The notes under the pieces: model-generated
What the model was told of the DNA's origin: nothing
Databases searched by the model: none
Seen by the model: only the letters and a program-made list of their open reading frames with translations
Shown here: positions 1 through 9,833 of the stretch, one piece after another
Position numbering within the stretch: position 1 is the first letter of the stretch
Layout: every line of letters starts with the position of its first letter
Translations under genes and position numbers: made by a program
DNA from: JACKJK01 sp046159835
GTDB taxonomy: Bacteria; Pseudomonadota; Alphaproteobacteria; Rhizobiales; Tepidamorphaceae
DNA: 64,000 nucleotides
Reading direction: 5' to 3'
Assembly (NCBI RefSeq): GCF_046159835.1
Contig: NZ_JBJXCY010000002.1
Coordinates: 682,001-746,000 of the forward strand

Positions 1-50
1 CGGATGCCCGCGTCCGTCGTTGTCGGCGGGCCGGATTTCTTGCTGCTCAT

Positions 51-92
51 GGTTCCACATGCCTTGGTTTTCGGGGGACAATATGTGGAACC
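51..92. repeat. 10-bp inverted repeat near left edge
   Basis: GGTTCCACAT at 51-60 is repeated as its exact reverse complement ATGTGGAACC at 83-92, separated by 22 bases. It lies beyond the ftsH terminator on the minus strand. It could be an operator or leader hairpin of the next minus-strand gene. That gene may begin at an ATG ending at position 50 or at one ending at position 60, and would run off the window. Too little of it is visible to name, and neither ATG has a convincing ribosome site. Confidence 0.4.
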
Positions 93-94
93 AA

Positions 95-127
95 CAGAAA
101 GGCCCCGCAGGAGGTTCCGGCGGGGCC
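95..127 (-). terminator. Probable terminator downstream of ftsH
   Basis: An 8-bp GC-rich stem (GGCCCCGC at 101-108 with GCGGGGCC at 120-127) is followed on the minus strand by TTTCTGTT. It sits 44 bases past the ftsH stop, where an intrinsic terminator would be expected. The U tract is interrupted, so termination may be partial. Confidence 0.55.
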
Positions 128-171
128 TTGCTTTATTTCACGTGCCTTGCGGCGAGAGCTTTGCGGCGGCG

Positions 172-2106
<1,935 letters not shown>

Positions 2107-2287
2107 TTGCCTCTCTAGGTCCGCCGCTGAACGGCTGGATGTGCGCCCGCTGGGGCCATCATCGTGGCAAAAGGGCCGAAAGTTGGGCCGTTGCGGCGCC
2201 TGGACGTCCCTGCTTCGTCTCGTGATGGACCCCGCCGCCAGCCTGCAGGATCAGCAGCCCGCGCGGTGGAACATGTCATTGAGCGTT

Positions 2288-2317
2288 AACATAGGAACCC
2301 CGCTGCGCGAAGGAAAG
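2288..2317 (-). promoter_or_regulatory. Candidate ftsH promoter
   Basis: On the minus strand CTTTCC (2312-2317) is followed after 16 bases by CCTATGTT (2288-2295), about 180 bases upstream of the ftsH start. CCTAT-type -10 elements suit both housekeeping and heat-shock sigma factors of alphaproteobacteria, and ftsH is commonly heat-induced. The -35 match is poor, so this is only a candidate. Confidence 0.3.
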
Positions 2318-2366
2318 CGCGCGGGTCCGTTTGCCGCAGGCTTTTTCGCCGACCGGTTAACGTCAC

Positions 2367-3647
2367 TCAGGCAAAGCGATGTACGCCGAAGCGGATGCCG
2401 AGCCATGCACCGCGCACGCCGCGTTCGCCGGCGCGCCCACCCAGCAGCCTGCACGGTTCGTCCTTGCCGCTGTCGAGAACCGGAATGGCCGCGCGGGCCG
2501 CAGCCGGAAGCCCCGCTTCGTCGCCTGCCGAGCTGCCGCCATAGCGGCACTGGGTGCCGGGGGTGATGGTGCTGTCACAGACAATGCGGAACCGCCGGTC
2601 GAACAGAGCCGCAGTCCCGGCATCCAGCACGGTTCCGGTGTCGTCCATGCGCCCCAATTCGCGGGAAATGACGAGCGTGCCGCAACGCGCCGAACCCGTC
2701 CCGCGCGCGATCAGGCAACCACCAAGCGTGGCGCCGGAAAAGGCCTCCGCGCCGTCACGCGCAAGCGACGTGATCCCGGCGTCGAGCCGGGCGAGCTTTT
2801 CGCGCGCCGGCGGCACGGTCTGCCCGCCGGTATCGCGCAGCAAAGCGCGCAGCATCCGCCTGCGGATATCCGGCGCCTCGCCGGCGTAGCGCGCAACGTC
2901 GAGCGTGACGATGCCGTTGCCCTCATGTCTCAGCGCGCGCGAGGCAAGCGCGAAGGCCATCGCATCGAGTGACGCCGCCTTGCGGGCTGCGCGCTTCTGG
3001 ATTTCCAGCAAAGCGGCGCGCGGTGTCGCGGCTTCGCCCTGCGCAAGGGCGGAGCGAACACGAGCGCGCTCGAAGCGCGGGTCGTCGTTGGAAGGGTCCT
3101 CGATCGAATCCACGCTCAAGGCATCCAGCGTGGCGCGAAGCCGCGCCTTCTCAATGCCAAGCAGCGGCCGCACGAGGCGGCGGTCGGCCCACCACCCTTG
3201 CGCGGGGATACCGTCTGCCCCGGCGGATCGGTCGCGCTCCAGCCGCATCGCAACAGTTTCGGCCTGATCGTCAAGGTGATGCGCGGTGGCGAGAACGTCG
3301 TATCCCTTCGCAGCCATCCAGTCGGTTATCGCGTCATAGCGCGCCGTGCGGGCGGCGGCATGAAGGTTCGTCTGCGGCAATCCGCTGAGCGTCAGGATCG
3401 CCGCCGCCAGCCCGAGCTTGTCGAGCCGTGCAGCGGTTATCCGCGCTTCCGCGTCCGATCCCGCGCGCAGCCCGTGATCGACCACGAGCGCATGAAGCCT
3501 CGCACCGCCCCAGCGGGCGGCAAGGGCTGCCATCGCCATGGAATCCGGCCCGCCGGAAACCGCAAGCGCAAGCGGCTTTGCCTGCAGCGGTGCGAAGAGC
3601 CGCGCGGCTTCGGTCTCGCTGATCGGCCGTGTGGTCTCAGCAGCCAA
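2367..3647 (-). CDS. tilS: tRNA(Ile)-lysidine synthetase TilS
   Basis: Uses ATP and lysine to convert C34 of the AUA-reading tRNA-Ile to lysidine, an essential decoding step. The PP-loop motif SGGPDS lies about 31 residues from the chosen start and is followed by the N-type ATP-pyrophosphatase fold. 'DHGLRAGS' and 'TAHHLDDQAET' are typical TilS motifs, and a less conserved C-terminal region completes about 426 residues. I prefer a TTG start at 3647 because it has GGAG about 10 bases upstream and overlaps cpoB by only 11 bases. An ATG at 3689 would add 14 residues and overlap cpoB by 53 bases. Co-orientation with cpoB suggests translational coupling. Confidence 0.92.
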   Translation of the reverse strand: MAAETTRPISETEAARLFAPLQAKPLALAVSGGPDSMAMAALAARWGGARLHALVVDHGLRAGSDAEARITAARLDKLGLAAAILTLSGLPQTNLHAAARTARYDAITDWMAAKGYDVLATAHHLDDQAETVAMRLERDRSAGADGIPAQGWWADRRLVRPLLGIEKARLRATLDALSVDSIEDPSNDDPRFERARVRSALAQGEAATPRAALLEIQKRAARKAASLDAMAFALASRALRHEGNGIVTLDVARYAGEAPDIRRRMLRALLRDTGGQTVPPAREKLARLDAGITSLARDGAEAFSGATLGGCLIARGTGSARCGTLVISRELGRMDDTGTVLDAGTAALFDRRFRIVCDSTITPGTQCRYGGSSAGDEAGLPAAARAAIPVLDSGKDEPCRLLGGRAGERGVRGAWLGIRFGVHRFA

Positions 3648-4542
3648 GAGCGCGTTTCTCCGAGGTCGCCTGGTCGAGGACGTCGGCATCGGCTCGCGGG
3701 TAGCGCCGGGTCAGTTCGTTCAACGACGAACAAGCCGGTTCGCGCTGCTGGAGCGCGGCCAGCGACATGCCGAGCTTCAGCATGCTCTCGGGCGCCTTGG
3801 AGGATTCCGGGTGAGATCGGGAGATGTCGAGGAAGGTACGGGCTGAGTTGTGATAGTCGCCGCGCTGGAAGAAGCTTTCGCCGATCCAGTACTTCGCGTT
3901 CGGCACCAGTTCGTGGTTCGGGTGCTGTTCGATGAACATCGCGAAGTCGCGTTCCGCTGCCGCGTAGTCGCCGCGCAGGACCTGACCATAGGCCTGGTCG
4001 TAGGCATCCCGCGGCGATGCGGAGGGTGCAAGCGCCATCTGGCTGCCCCGGCCCGAACTTGCGCCCAAGTTGCCGCCGCCGACGGTTTCCTCCGGCATCG
4101 GTCCGCCATTGGCGCCCGATTCCTCAAGGCTCTGCGCAAGGCCGGTGATGTCGAGCGGTCGGCCCTCGCCGTCCATGCGAAGCTGGCCGAGATCGGCAGG
4201 CGGCGTGCCCAGTTGCGAGGTGTTGCCGGGCACCGGCGTCGCCGGGGCCTGAAGAGAACCGGACTGGCTATTGGGATTGGCGTTGACCGCGCCACCTTCC
4301 AGCCGCTGCACGCGCACCATCAGCATGTCGACTTGGCCCGTCAGAACGCGAAGCTGCTCCTCGATGGCATTCATCCGGTTGCCGCCACCGCCGCCACCGT
4401 TCTGGGCGATCATCGCCTCGAGCTGCTGGACGCGCTGGCGCAGGTAGGCGACCTCGTCGCGGACATTTTGAGCGAAGGATGGCGCAGCCGCGCACACCAT
4501 GAAAACGGTTGCTGCTGCTGTGGCGGCAATTCGTGAGAACAT
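3637..4542 (-). CDS. cpoB: Tol-Pal system protein CpoB (YbgF)
   Basis: Periplasmic coordinator that links the Tol-Pal machine to septal peptidoglycan synthesis. The 301-residue product begins with a cleavable signal peptide ending near AAPSFAQ. A coiled-coil trimerisation stretch with heptads (LRQRVQQLEAMI) follows, then a glycine run. A Ser/Pro/Gly-rich linker of roughly 100 residues leads to a C-terminal TPR domain with YDQAYGQVLRGDYAAAERDF and repeated 'NAKYWIGESFFQRGDY'-type units. The linker is long, as is usual in Rhizobiales. It is downstream of pal and overlaps tilS at its 3' end. The strong hairpin between pal and cpoB could lower cpoB expression relative to pal. Confidence 0.95.
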   Translation of the reverse strand: MFSRIAATAAATVFMVCAAAPSFAQNVRDEVAYLRQRVQQLEAMIAQNGGGGGGNRMNAIEEQLRVLTGQVDMLMVRVQRLEGGAVNANPNSQSGSLQAPATPVPGNTSQLGTPPADLGQLRMDGEGRPLDITGLAQSLEESGANGGPMPEETVGGGNLGASSGRGSQMALAPSASPRDAYDQAYGQVLRGDYAAAERDFAMFIEQHPNHELVPNAKYWIGESFFQRGDYHNSARTFLDISRSHPESSKAPESMLKLGMSLAALQQREPACSSLNELTRRYPRADADVLDQATSEKRALGC

Positions 4543-4646
4543 GCCGGAAACCTCGAGATTTGGTGCTGGTCATTCGCCCGGGATCAACCCCGGAATTCAG
4601 GCGCGTAGCATATCGCCGATTGCGCCCAAAGTGCGGCCCGATACGC

Positions 4647-4678
4647 AAACGGGCCGGCGAGTGACCGCCGGCCCGTTT
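4647..4678 (-). terminator. Strong hairpin between pal and cpoB
   Basis: AAACGGGCCGGC (4647-4658) and GCCGGCCCGTTT (4667-4678) form a perfect 12-bp stem with an 8-base loop just past the pal stop codon. On the minus strand only TTTGCG follows, so this is either a leaky terminator or an mRNA-stabilising hairpin that would raise pal over cpoB. Confidence 0.55.
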
Positions 4679-4699
4679 GTCGATTCAAACCTGGAACGC

Positions 4700-5191
4700 T
4701 TAGTTTGTGGCGTTGTTCAGGACCGTCACCGAACGGCGGTTCTGGTTCCAGCACGAAGCGTTGTCGCAGACCGCGACCGGGCGCTCCTTGCCGTAGGAAA
4801 CCGTGCGCATGCGCGAGGGCGAGACGCCCAGGCTTGCGAGGTAATCGCGGGTGACGGCGGCACGCCGCGCGCCAAGGGCGATGTTGTACTCACGCGTGCC
4901 GCGCTCGTCAGCGTGGCCTTCCACCGTGAAGGTGTACTGCGAGTACTGGTTGAGCCACTGGGCCTGACGCTGCAGCGTGGCCTTCGAGGCGTCCGTCAGA
5001 ATCGACGAGTCGACCGTGAAGAACACGCGGTCGCCGACGTTGACGATGAATTCCTGGGCCGAACCCGGCGCGGCGTTGTTCGCGCCGTTGCCAGGACCCT
5101 GGCCGCGGTTCGAGCAAGCAGCGATGGTCAAGGCCAACATCACGCAGATTGCGATCCGCCCCGCCCGTGCCCCAATAGACTGTCCAAGCAT
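4700..5191 (-). CDS. pal: Peptidoglycan-associated lipoprotein Pal
   Basis: Outer-membrane lipoprotein that binds peptidoglycan and TolB and holds the outer membrane to the wall during constriction. The start at 5191 gives 163 residues and a standard lipoprotein signal with lipobox LTIAAC; longer in-frame starts upstream add an unlikely N-terminus. The OmpA-like domain carries the diaminopimelate-binding pattern, including 'VEGHADERGTREYN' and a C-terminal NRRSV. About 240 bases separate it from tolB, so it may have its own promoter; a perfect palindrome AAACATGTTT sits at 5266-5275 in that gap. Secure. Confidence 0.97.
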   Translation of the reverse strand: MLGQSIGARAGRIAICVMLALTIAACSNRGQGPGNGANNAAPGSAQEFIVNVGDRVFFTVDSSILTDASKATLQRQAQWLNQYSQYTFTVEGHADERGTREYNIALGARRAAVTRDYLASLGVSPSRMRTVSYGKERPVAVCDNASCWNQNRRSVTVLNNATN

Positions 5192-5430
5192 CCCGGTTAC
5201 TCCATTTCTATCGACCGGATTTATTGCGCATTTACTACCAGCTTTGCCCTTAACCGTTGGTTCGCAAACATGTTTAACGAAACGTTCGGCCAAAAGTTTC
5301 TGCCCCACCGACGATCGGCTGGAAGCACGCGTATATCCGTCGATACCTTTCTTTGGATGAGGCGCGAATACGCGCCGAAAAACCACGCCGGAATGCCCCA
5401 ACCGGCGCGGCGGAACCTATAAGCCGAATC

Positions 5431-6804
5431 CTATTTGATCAAGGGCGACCAGGCCGGATCCGACCCCCATGACGGCGTTTGGATACGCCGCTCGTTATAG
5501 CCGGTGATATCCACCGACCAAAGTTGTGCGCCGCCACCGGCACCGCCAGACTCGCGGAAGAACATCAGCACGCGCCCGTTCGGAGCCCATGTCGGGCCCT
5601 CGTTGTGATAGCCCTCGGTCAGGATGCGTTCTCCCGAACCGTCCGGCCGCATCACGCCAATGGAAAACCGCCCACCGGCCTGCTTCGTAAACGCGATCAT
5701 GTCACCGCGCGGCGACCAGACCGGCGTCGAGTACCGCCCGTCACCGAAGCTGACGCGCTGCGGGTTGGAGCCGTCGGCACCCATCACGTAAAGCTGCTCG
5801 CTGCCAGCGCGGTCCGAACTGAACACGACGCGCGCGCCATCCGGCGAATAGGACGGCGAGGTATCGATGGCCGGCGTGTTCGTCAGCCGCGTGGTGCGGC
5901 CGGTGCGCAGGTCCATCGTGAAGATGTTGGAATTGCCGTCCTGGTTCAGGCTCATGATGACCCGCTGGCCATCGGGCGAGAACCGCGGCGCGAACGTCAT
6001 GCCCTGGAACGAGCCGACGAGTTCAGTCTGCCCCGTCTCGATGTTGAACAGGTACACCTGCGGCTGCCCGGAGGCATATGACATGTAGGTGATTTCCTGG
6101 CTCGACGGCGAGAAACGCGGCGTCAGCACCAGGTCGCGGCCAGACGAGAGGTAGCGTAGGTTCGCGCCGTCCTGGTCCATGATCGCGAGCCGCTTGACGC
6201 GCTGGTCCTTCGGCCCGCTTTCCTCGACGAAGACGACGCGGGTGTCGAAATAGCCGCTCTCGCCCGTCAGGCGCTCGTAGATCGCATCGGAAATGATGTG
6301 CGCCACGCGCCGCCAGTTGTTGGGCTGGGTGAAGTACTTCGAGCCGGTCATGTGCTGGCCGGCGGATACGTCCCAAAGCCGGAATTCCACCTGCAGGCGC
6401 CCGTCGGGCTGGCGCGTCACGCGGCCGTTCACCAGCGCCTGTGCGTTGATGACCTTCCAGTTGGCAAACAGCGGCTGGCCTTCGAAATTGATGTTGCGCT
6501 CGATGAAGGCTGCGGGATCGATCGGCGCGAACAGGCCGGAATTGCGCAGGTTGTTGGTGATGACCTGCGAAATGTCGCGCCCCACCTGGATCTCGTCGGG
6601 CTGCGTCCCGGTGAATTCGTCGATGGCGATCGGCATGGGTTGGACCACGCCGCGCGTCACGTCGACCTCCAGCACCGCGTGGGCGGGCTGGACGAACGAC
6701 GGCGCGGCCGCAAGGCACATCGCCGCCAGCGCGGCGCGAAGGATGTTGCCGGGCCGAACGCATGCGAGGAGCCGGGTCGCTGTATGTTTCAGGTCAAAAG
6801 TCAT
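5431..6804 (-). CDS. tolB: Tol-Pal system periplasmic protein TolB
   Basis: Periplasmic shuttle between TolA and Pal. The 457-residue product has a long Sec signal peptide ending near 'QPAHA' at about residue 43. An N-terminal alpha/beta domain spans about 45-170. The C-terminal six-bladed beta-propeller is made of repeats of the type 'PRFSPDGQRV', 'PSYSPDGARVVFSS' and 'PVWSPRGDMIAFT'. It follows tolA by 24 bases in a single transcription direction. All family landmarks are present and nothing is truncated. Confidence 0.98.
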   Translation of the reverse strand: MTFDLKHTATRLLACVRPGNILRAALAAMCLAAAPSFVQPAHAVLEVDVTRGVVQPMPIAIDEFTGTQPDEIQVGRDISQVITNNLRNSGLFAPIDPAAFIERNINFEGQPLFANWKVINAQALVNGRVTRQPDGRLQVEFRLWDVSAGQHMTGSKYFTQPNNWRRVAHIISDAIYERLTGESGYFDTRVVFVEESGPKDQRVKRLAIMDQDGANLRYLSSGRDLVLTPRFSPSSQEITYMSYASGQPQVYLFNIETGQTELVGSFQGMTFAPRFSPDGQRVIMSLNQDGNSNIFTMDLRTGRTTRLTNTPAIDTSPSYSPDGARVVFSSDRAGSEQLYVMGADGSNPQRVSFGDGRYSTPVWSPRGDMIAFTKQAGGRFSIGVMRPDGSGERILTEGYHNEGPTWAPNGRVLMFFRESGGAGGGAQLWSVDITGYNERRIQTPSWGSDPAWSPLIK

Positions 6805-6828
6805 CGAGCGTCTCGTTTCCTTGGGGTC

Positions 6829-7806
6829 TTATCTGCCCATCATCTCACGCGGGTCGAAGCTTACGATCATCCGGCGCCAGCCATCGAACTTTTCCAGCGG
6901 CAGATTATAGGGCTGACATTCGATGACAGCCCGCTGTGCCGACTCCGCCGCAATCCTGAAGATTGGCTCGCCGCCCGAATTGGCAACGATCGGCGGGCGC
7001 ACAAGGGTTCCATCGGGCGACAGTTCAAGATCAAGTTTCACGATCAGCCCGACCGCGTCCAGCACGCCGATGGGTGGGCTCCAGCAACGCGAAATCTGCT
7101 GGCGCAGATAGTCGATCTCGCTCATCGACAGCTGGCTCGACGACCCGCTGGGCGCACCCAGCGATGCCTGGCCTTCCAGCGGCTGCTGCGCCACGCCGCC
7201 CGATTCCGGGGGGCGGTCCTGCTTGTCAAGCAATGCCGCGATGGAATCCGGGTCAAACTGGTTCGGGTCCTGCTGGGCCTGCGGCGTGATCGGTGTCGGG
7301 CGCGTGTCGGCCTGCGCAACCTGCTGGCGCTGCGGCCGCTTGGGGGCGCGCGCCGGCATGGAGATGCGGTCAGGGATCTCGACATAGCTGGGCTTCGGCG
7401 GTTCCGGCTCGCTCTCGGCCACGGGTTCCGGCTCGGGTGCCGGCTCCGGTTCGGGTGCGGGCGGCGCGGGTTCGGCTTCCGCCTGTTCCGGTTCCGGCTC
7501 GGGCTCGGGTTCCGGCTCGGGCGCTGCCGCGGGCTGCGGCGCCGGTTCGGGCTTTTCCTCCGGTTGCGGCTCGGGCTGCGGCGCAGCGTTGTTGTCTTCT
7601 TCCGCCTTCGGGGCCTGCTCTTCTTCCATGAGCTCGCCCGTCTTCAGGCCCTTCTTCATGTTGGTGAATTCTTCGACCGACACCAGGTCGACCGGCAGCG
7701 CCACCTCGGGCTTCACCTCAAACGGGTCGGTCGAGGCGAATCCGATCACCGCCGCTGCAAGAATGGCGACGTGTCCCAGTCCGGAAATGGCAAGGCCGGT
7801 ACGCAT
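6829..7806 (-). CDS. tolA: Energy-transducing protein TolA with Pro/Glu-rich linker
   Basis: Inner-membrane protein that transmits the TolQR proton-motive stroke across the periplasm to TolB and Pal. A single N-terminal transmembrane helix (about 8-25) carries the SxxxH pattern (Ser8, His12) used to contact TolQR in TolA and TonB. Residues about 64-140 are dominated by Pro-Glu dipeptides rather than the Ala/Lys-rich helix of enteric TolA. The C-terminal domain (about 225-325) ends with a TonB-like fold containing 'QISRCWSPPIG'. Length is 325 residues. It starts 9 bases after tolR ends, consistent with one operon. Confidence 0.93.
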   Translation of the reverse strand: MRTGLAISGLGHVAILAAAVIGFASTDPFEVKPEVALPVDLVSVEEFTNMKKGLKTGELMEEEQAPKAEEDNNAAPQPEPQPEEKPEPAPQPAAAPEPEPEPEPEPEQAEAEPAPPAPEPEPAPEPEPVAESEPEPPKPSYVEIPDRISMPARAPKRPQRQQVAQADTRPTPITPQAQQDPNQFDPDSIAALLDKQDRPPESGGVAQQPLEGQASLGAPSGSSSQLSMSEIDYLRQQISRCWSPPIGVLDAVGLIVKLDLELSPDGTLVRPPIVANSGGEPIFRIAAESAQRAVIECQPYNLPLEKFDGWRRMIVSFDPREMMGR

Positions 7807-7815
7807 GCTGCCGGC

Positions 7816-8259
7816 TTACCCGCTCTTCTCCTGGTCGGTCACAAGACCGATGCGCTTGAACCCGGCGGCGTTGAGCCGACCCATGACCTGCATCACCGCG
7901 CCGTAGCCGACATTGGCGTCGCCGCGCACGAAGATACGTTCCTCGTAGCCGTTGGAGGCAATGGCCTCGAGCTTGGCGACGAGTTCCTCGATGGGGATCT
8001 CCTGGTCCTGCAGGTACACGTTTCCGTCGGGCGACACGGTCACGGTCAGCGGATCCTTGTCGCTCTGCAGCGCCTTTGCCCGCGTCTCGGGCAGGTCGAT
8101 GGGCACGCCCACCGTCAGCAGCGGCGCGGCCACCATGAAGATGATGAGCAGCACGAGCATCACGTCCACGAATGGCGTGACGTTGATCTCGCTCATCGGT
8201 TGATGCCGGCCGCGCCTGCCGCGACGGCCGCTCTTCATGTTGCCGAGAGTGGCACCCAT
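7816..8259 (-). CDS. tolR: Proton channel subunit TolR
   Basis: Partner of TolQ in the inner-membrane proton channel that energises TolA. The 147-residue product has a short basic N-terminus (GRRGRRGRH). Its one transmembrane segment starts at 'INVTPFVDVMLVLLIIFMV', with the conserved channel Asp in FVDV. The periplasmic ExbD/TolR domain follows. It lies between tolQ (42-base gap) and tolA (9-base gap). Secure. Confidence 0.97.
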   Translation of the reverse strand: MGATLGNMKSGRRGRRGRHQPMSEINVTPFVDVMLVLLIIFMVAAPLLTVGVPIDLPETRAKALQSDKDPLTVTVSPDGNVYLQDQEIPIEELVAKLEAIASNGYEERIFVRGDANVGYGAVMQVMGRLNAAGFKRIGLVTDQEKSG

Positions 8260-8301
8260 TTTCCGTTCAATCCCTGTTTGATGATGGCCCCCTTGGGGAG
8301 G

Positions 8302-9012
8302 CTACATACGCTCATCCAATTGCCGCGAAAGTATGGCCGAAAACTCGTCCGCGAAGCCCTCCAGGCGTGCCGTATGACGGGAGACTTCCGAGGAAAACCG
8401 GTTGTAGGCGACGGTCGCGGGAATGGCCGCGAGGAGGCCGAGCGCGGTTGCAAAAAGCGCTTCCGCGATGCCCGGCGCGACGACCGCAAGCGAGGTGTTC
8501 TCGCTGGCCGCGATGGCCTGGAAACTGGTCATGATGCCCCACACCGTGCCGAACAGGCCGACGAAGGGTGCGGTGGAGCCGACGGAGGCAAGGAACATCA
8601 ACCGGCGTTCCAGCCGCTCGATCTCGCGCGACACCGTCACGTCCATGACTTTCTCGATGCGCATCTGCAGCCCCATGAAGGAGCCGGACGTGCGGTCCTG
8701 GCTGCGCTGCCATTCGCGCATGGCCGCCACGAACATGGCCGCCATCGACGTTGCCGGGCGCGAGGACAGCGTGCGGTACAGGTCATCCAGCGAATGACCG
8801 GACCAGAACACCTTCTCGAAGCGGTTCATCTGGCGGCGCGAACGCGAGTAGACGAGCGTGCGGTCGACGATGATCGCCCAGCTCCACACCGAAGCCGCGA
8901 TCAGACCGAGCATCACGATCTTCACGACGATGTGCGCGTGCAGGAACAGGTTGACGAGTGAGAGTTCGCCCGTGGGCGACGCAATCGCTGTTGAATCGAT
9001 GAGGTTTTCCAT
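8302..9012 (-). CDS. tolQ: Proton channel subunit TolQ
   Basis: Multi-helix inner-membrane subunit of the TolQR channel. The 236-residue protein has a first transmembrane helix near 24-46. A cytoplasmic loop follows with the conserved 'LERRLMFLASVGSTAPFVGLFGTVWGIM' block (cited in part), and a last helix pair near 165-195 contains 'PGIAEALFATALGLLAAIPA'. It is the first tol gene; the 253 bases upstream contain a CtrA-type box and a possible -10. Confidence 0.97.
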   Translation of the reverse strand: MENLIDSTAIASPTGELSLVNLFLHAHIVVKIVMLGLIAASVWSWAIIVDRTLVYSRSRRQMNRFEKVFWSGHSLDDLYRTLSSRPATSMAAMFVAAMREWQRSQDRTSGSFMGLQMRIEKVMDVTVSREIERLERRLMFLASVGSTAPFVGLFGTVWGIMTSFQAIAASENTSLAVVAPGIAEALFATALGLLAAIPATVAYNRFSSEVSRHTARLEGFADEFSAILSRQLDERM

Positions 9013-9198
9013 CGTGACCCCTTAGAGGGACGGGGTGGAACGTGCCAGGACCGGCAACCTTTCGGCTGCCGGCCCGGCGCGCTTGCTGCAAATATGCAAA
9101 CAGGCACCACAACCCCGCGTGTGGGTGCCTGCTGCGCGCGCGGGCCTTCTTGCCCGGCTTTATGGCTGAACAAGGGCGTACGGCGTTGGTTTATCCGG

Positions 9199-9236
9199 TC
9201 ATTACCCTTGAGGGAATATGGTTAACGGGCAGTTAG
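9199..9236 (-). promoter_or_regulatory. Candidate CtrA-type box and promoter of tolQ
   Basis: On the minus strand CTAA-N7-TTAA (9222-9236) ends in TTAACCAT, which matches the CtrA half-site. GTTAAC would act as the -35, and TAATGA (9199-9204) lies 16 bases further as a -10. This overlap of a CtrA box with the -35 is the layout of CtrA-activated promoters in Caulobacter. It is about 190 bases upstream of the tolQ start. One half-site deviates by one base, so the match is good but not perfect. Confidence 0.45.
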
Positions 9237-9265
9237 GGTGCTTTGACGGACAAAACCATGCCCTC

Positions 9266-9826
9266 TCACTCCGGCCCGTCGATTTCTGCGCCAACCGGTG
9301 CGTGCGGCGCGAATATCTTGCGCAGCCACAGCGGCATGCGGCGCGGCTTGCCCGCCCGTGTCACCAGCGCGACCTTCACGTCGGCGGTGACGATGGCGAC
9401 TTCGTTGAGCACAACCCGCTGCTTGACCAGCATGGACGCGCCGCGCATGTCGCCCATCCATGTCTCGACAGTCAGCACGTCGTCGATGGCCGCCGAGCCG
9501 ATGAAATCGATGGTCATCTTGCGCACGGCGAAGGCCAGTCCGCCCTCGGTGCCCATCAGGTCGTTGTGGTCGATTCCCGTCCAGCGCATGAAGTCGGAGC
9601 GTCCGCGCTCCATGAAGCGCAGGTAGGAGGCGTGGTAGACGACGCCGGAAAAATCCGTGTCCTCGTAATAGACGCGCACCGCCAGCCGGTGGATGCCGTC
9701 GCCCTCGATCCGGCCGGCAAGGTCCGGCCAGTCCTTGCTCAGGCCGGAGGGACCCGGCGCGTTGGGATCGCGAAGGGGATCGGATTTCTTGTCGTCGCTT
9801 GAAGTCTTGTCGTCGCTGGAAGTCAT
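9266..9826 (-). CDS. ybgC: Tol-Pal-associated acyl-CoA thioesterase YbgC
   Basis: Hot-dog-fold thioesterase encoded with tol genes in most proteobacteria; it hydrolyses short acyl-CoAs and is linked to phospholipid metabolism. The conserved active-site segment 'VYYEDTDFSGVVYHASYLRFMERGRSD' (quoted in part), with the catalytic Asp of the YEDTD motif, is intact. The start at 9826 has GAAGG four bases upstream, formed within the last ruvB codons. An ATG at 9856 inside ruvB is less likely. The first 40 residues are polar and contain a small TSSDDK duplication, absent from enteric homologues. Confidence 0.93.
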   Translation of the reverse strand: MTSSDDKTSSDDKKSDPLRDPNAPGPSGLSKDWPDLAGRIEGDGIHRLAVRVYYEDTDFSGVVYHASYLRFMERGRSDFMRWTGIDHNDLMGTEGGLAFAVRKMTIDFIGSAAIDDVLTVETWMGDMRGASMLVKQRVVLNEVAIVTADVKVALVTRAGKPRRMPLWLRKIFAPHAPVGAEIDGPE

Positions 9827-9833
9827 GGGGCCT

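Noticed and set aside
5250..5264. CtrA box upstream of pal
   Set aside because: TTAA-N7-TTCG matches only one half-site, too weak to call.
6298..8961. An open plus-strand frame of 887 codons opposite tolB, tolA, tolR and tolQ
   Set aside because: It is the GC-rich antisense shadow of four well-conserved genes, has Arg/His/Gly-biased composition and no recognisable domain.
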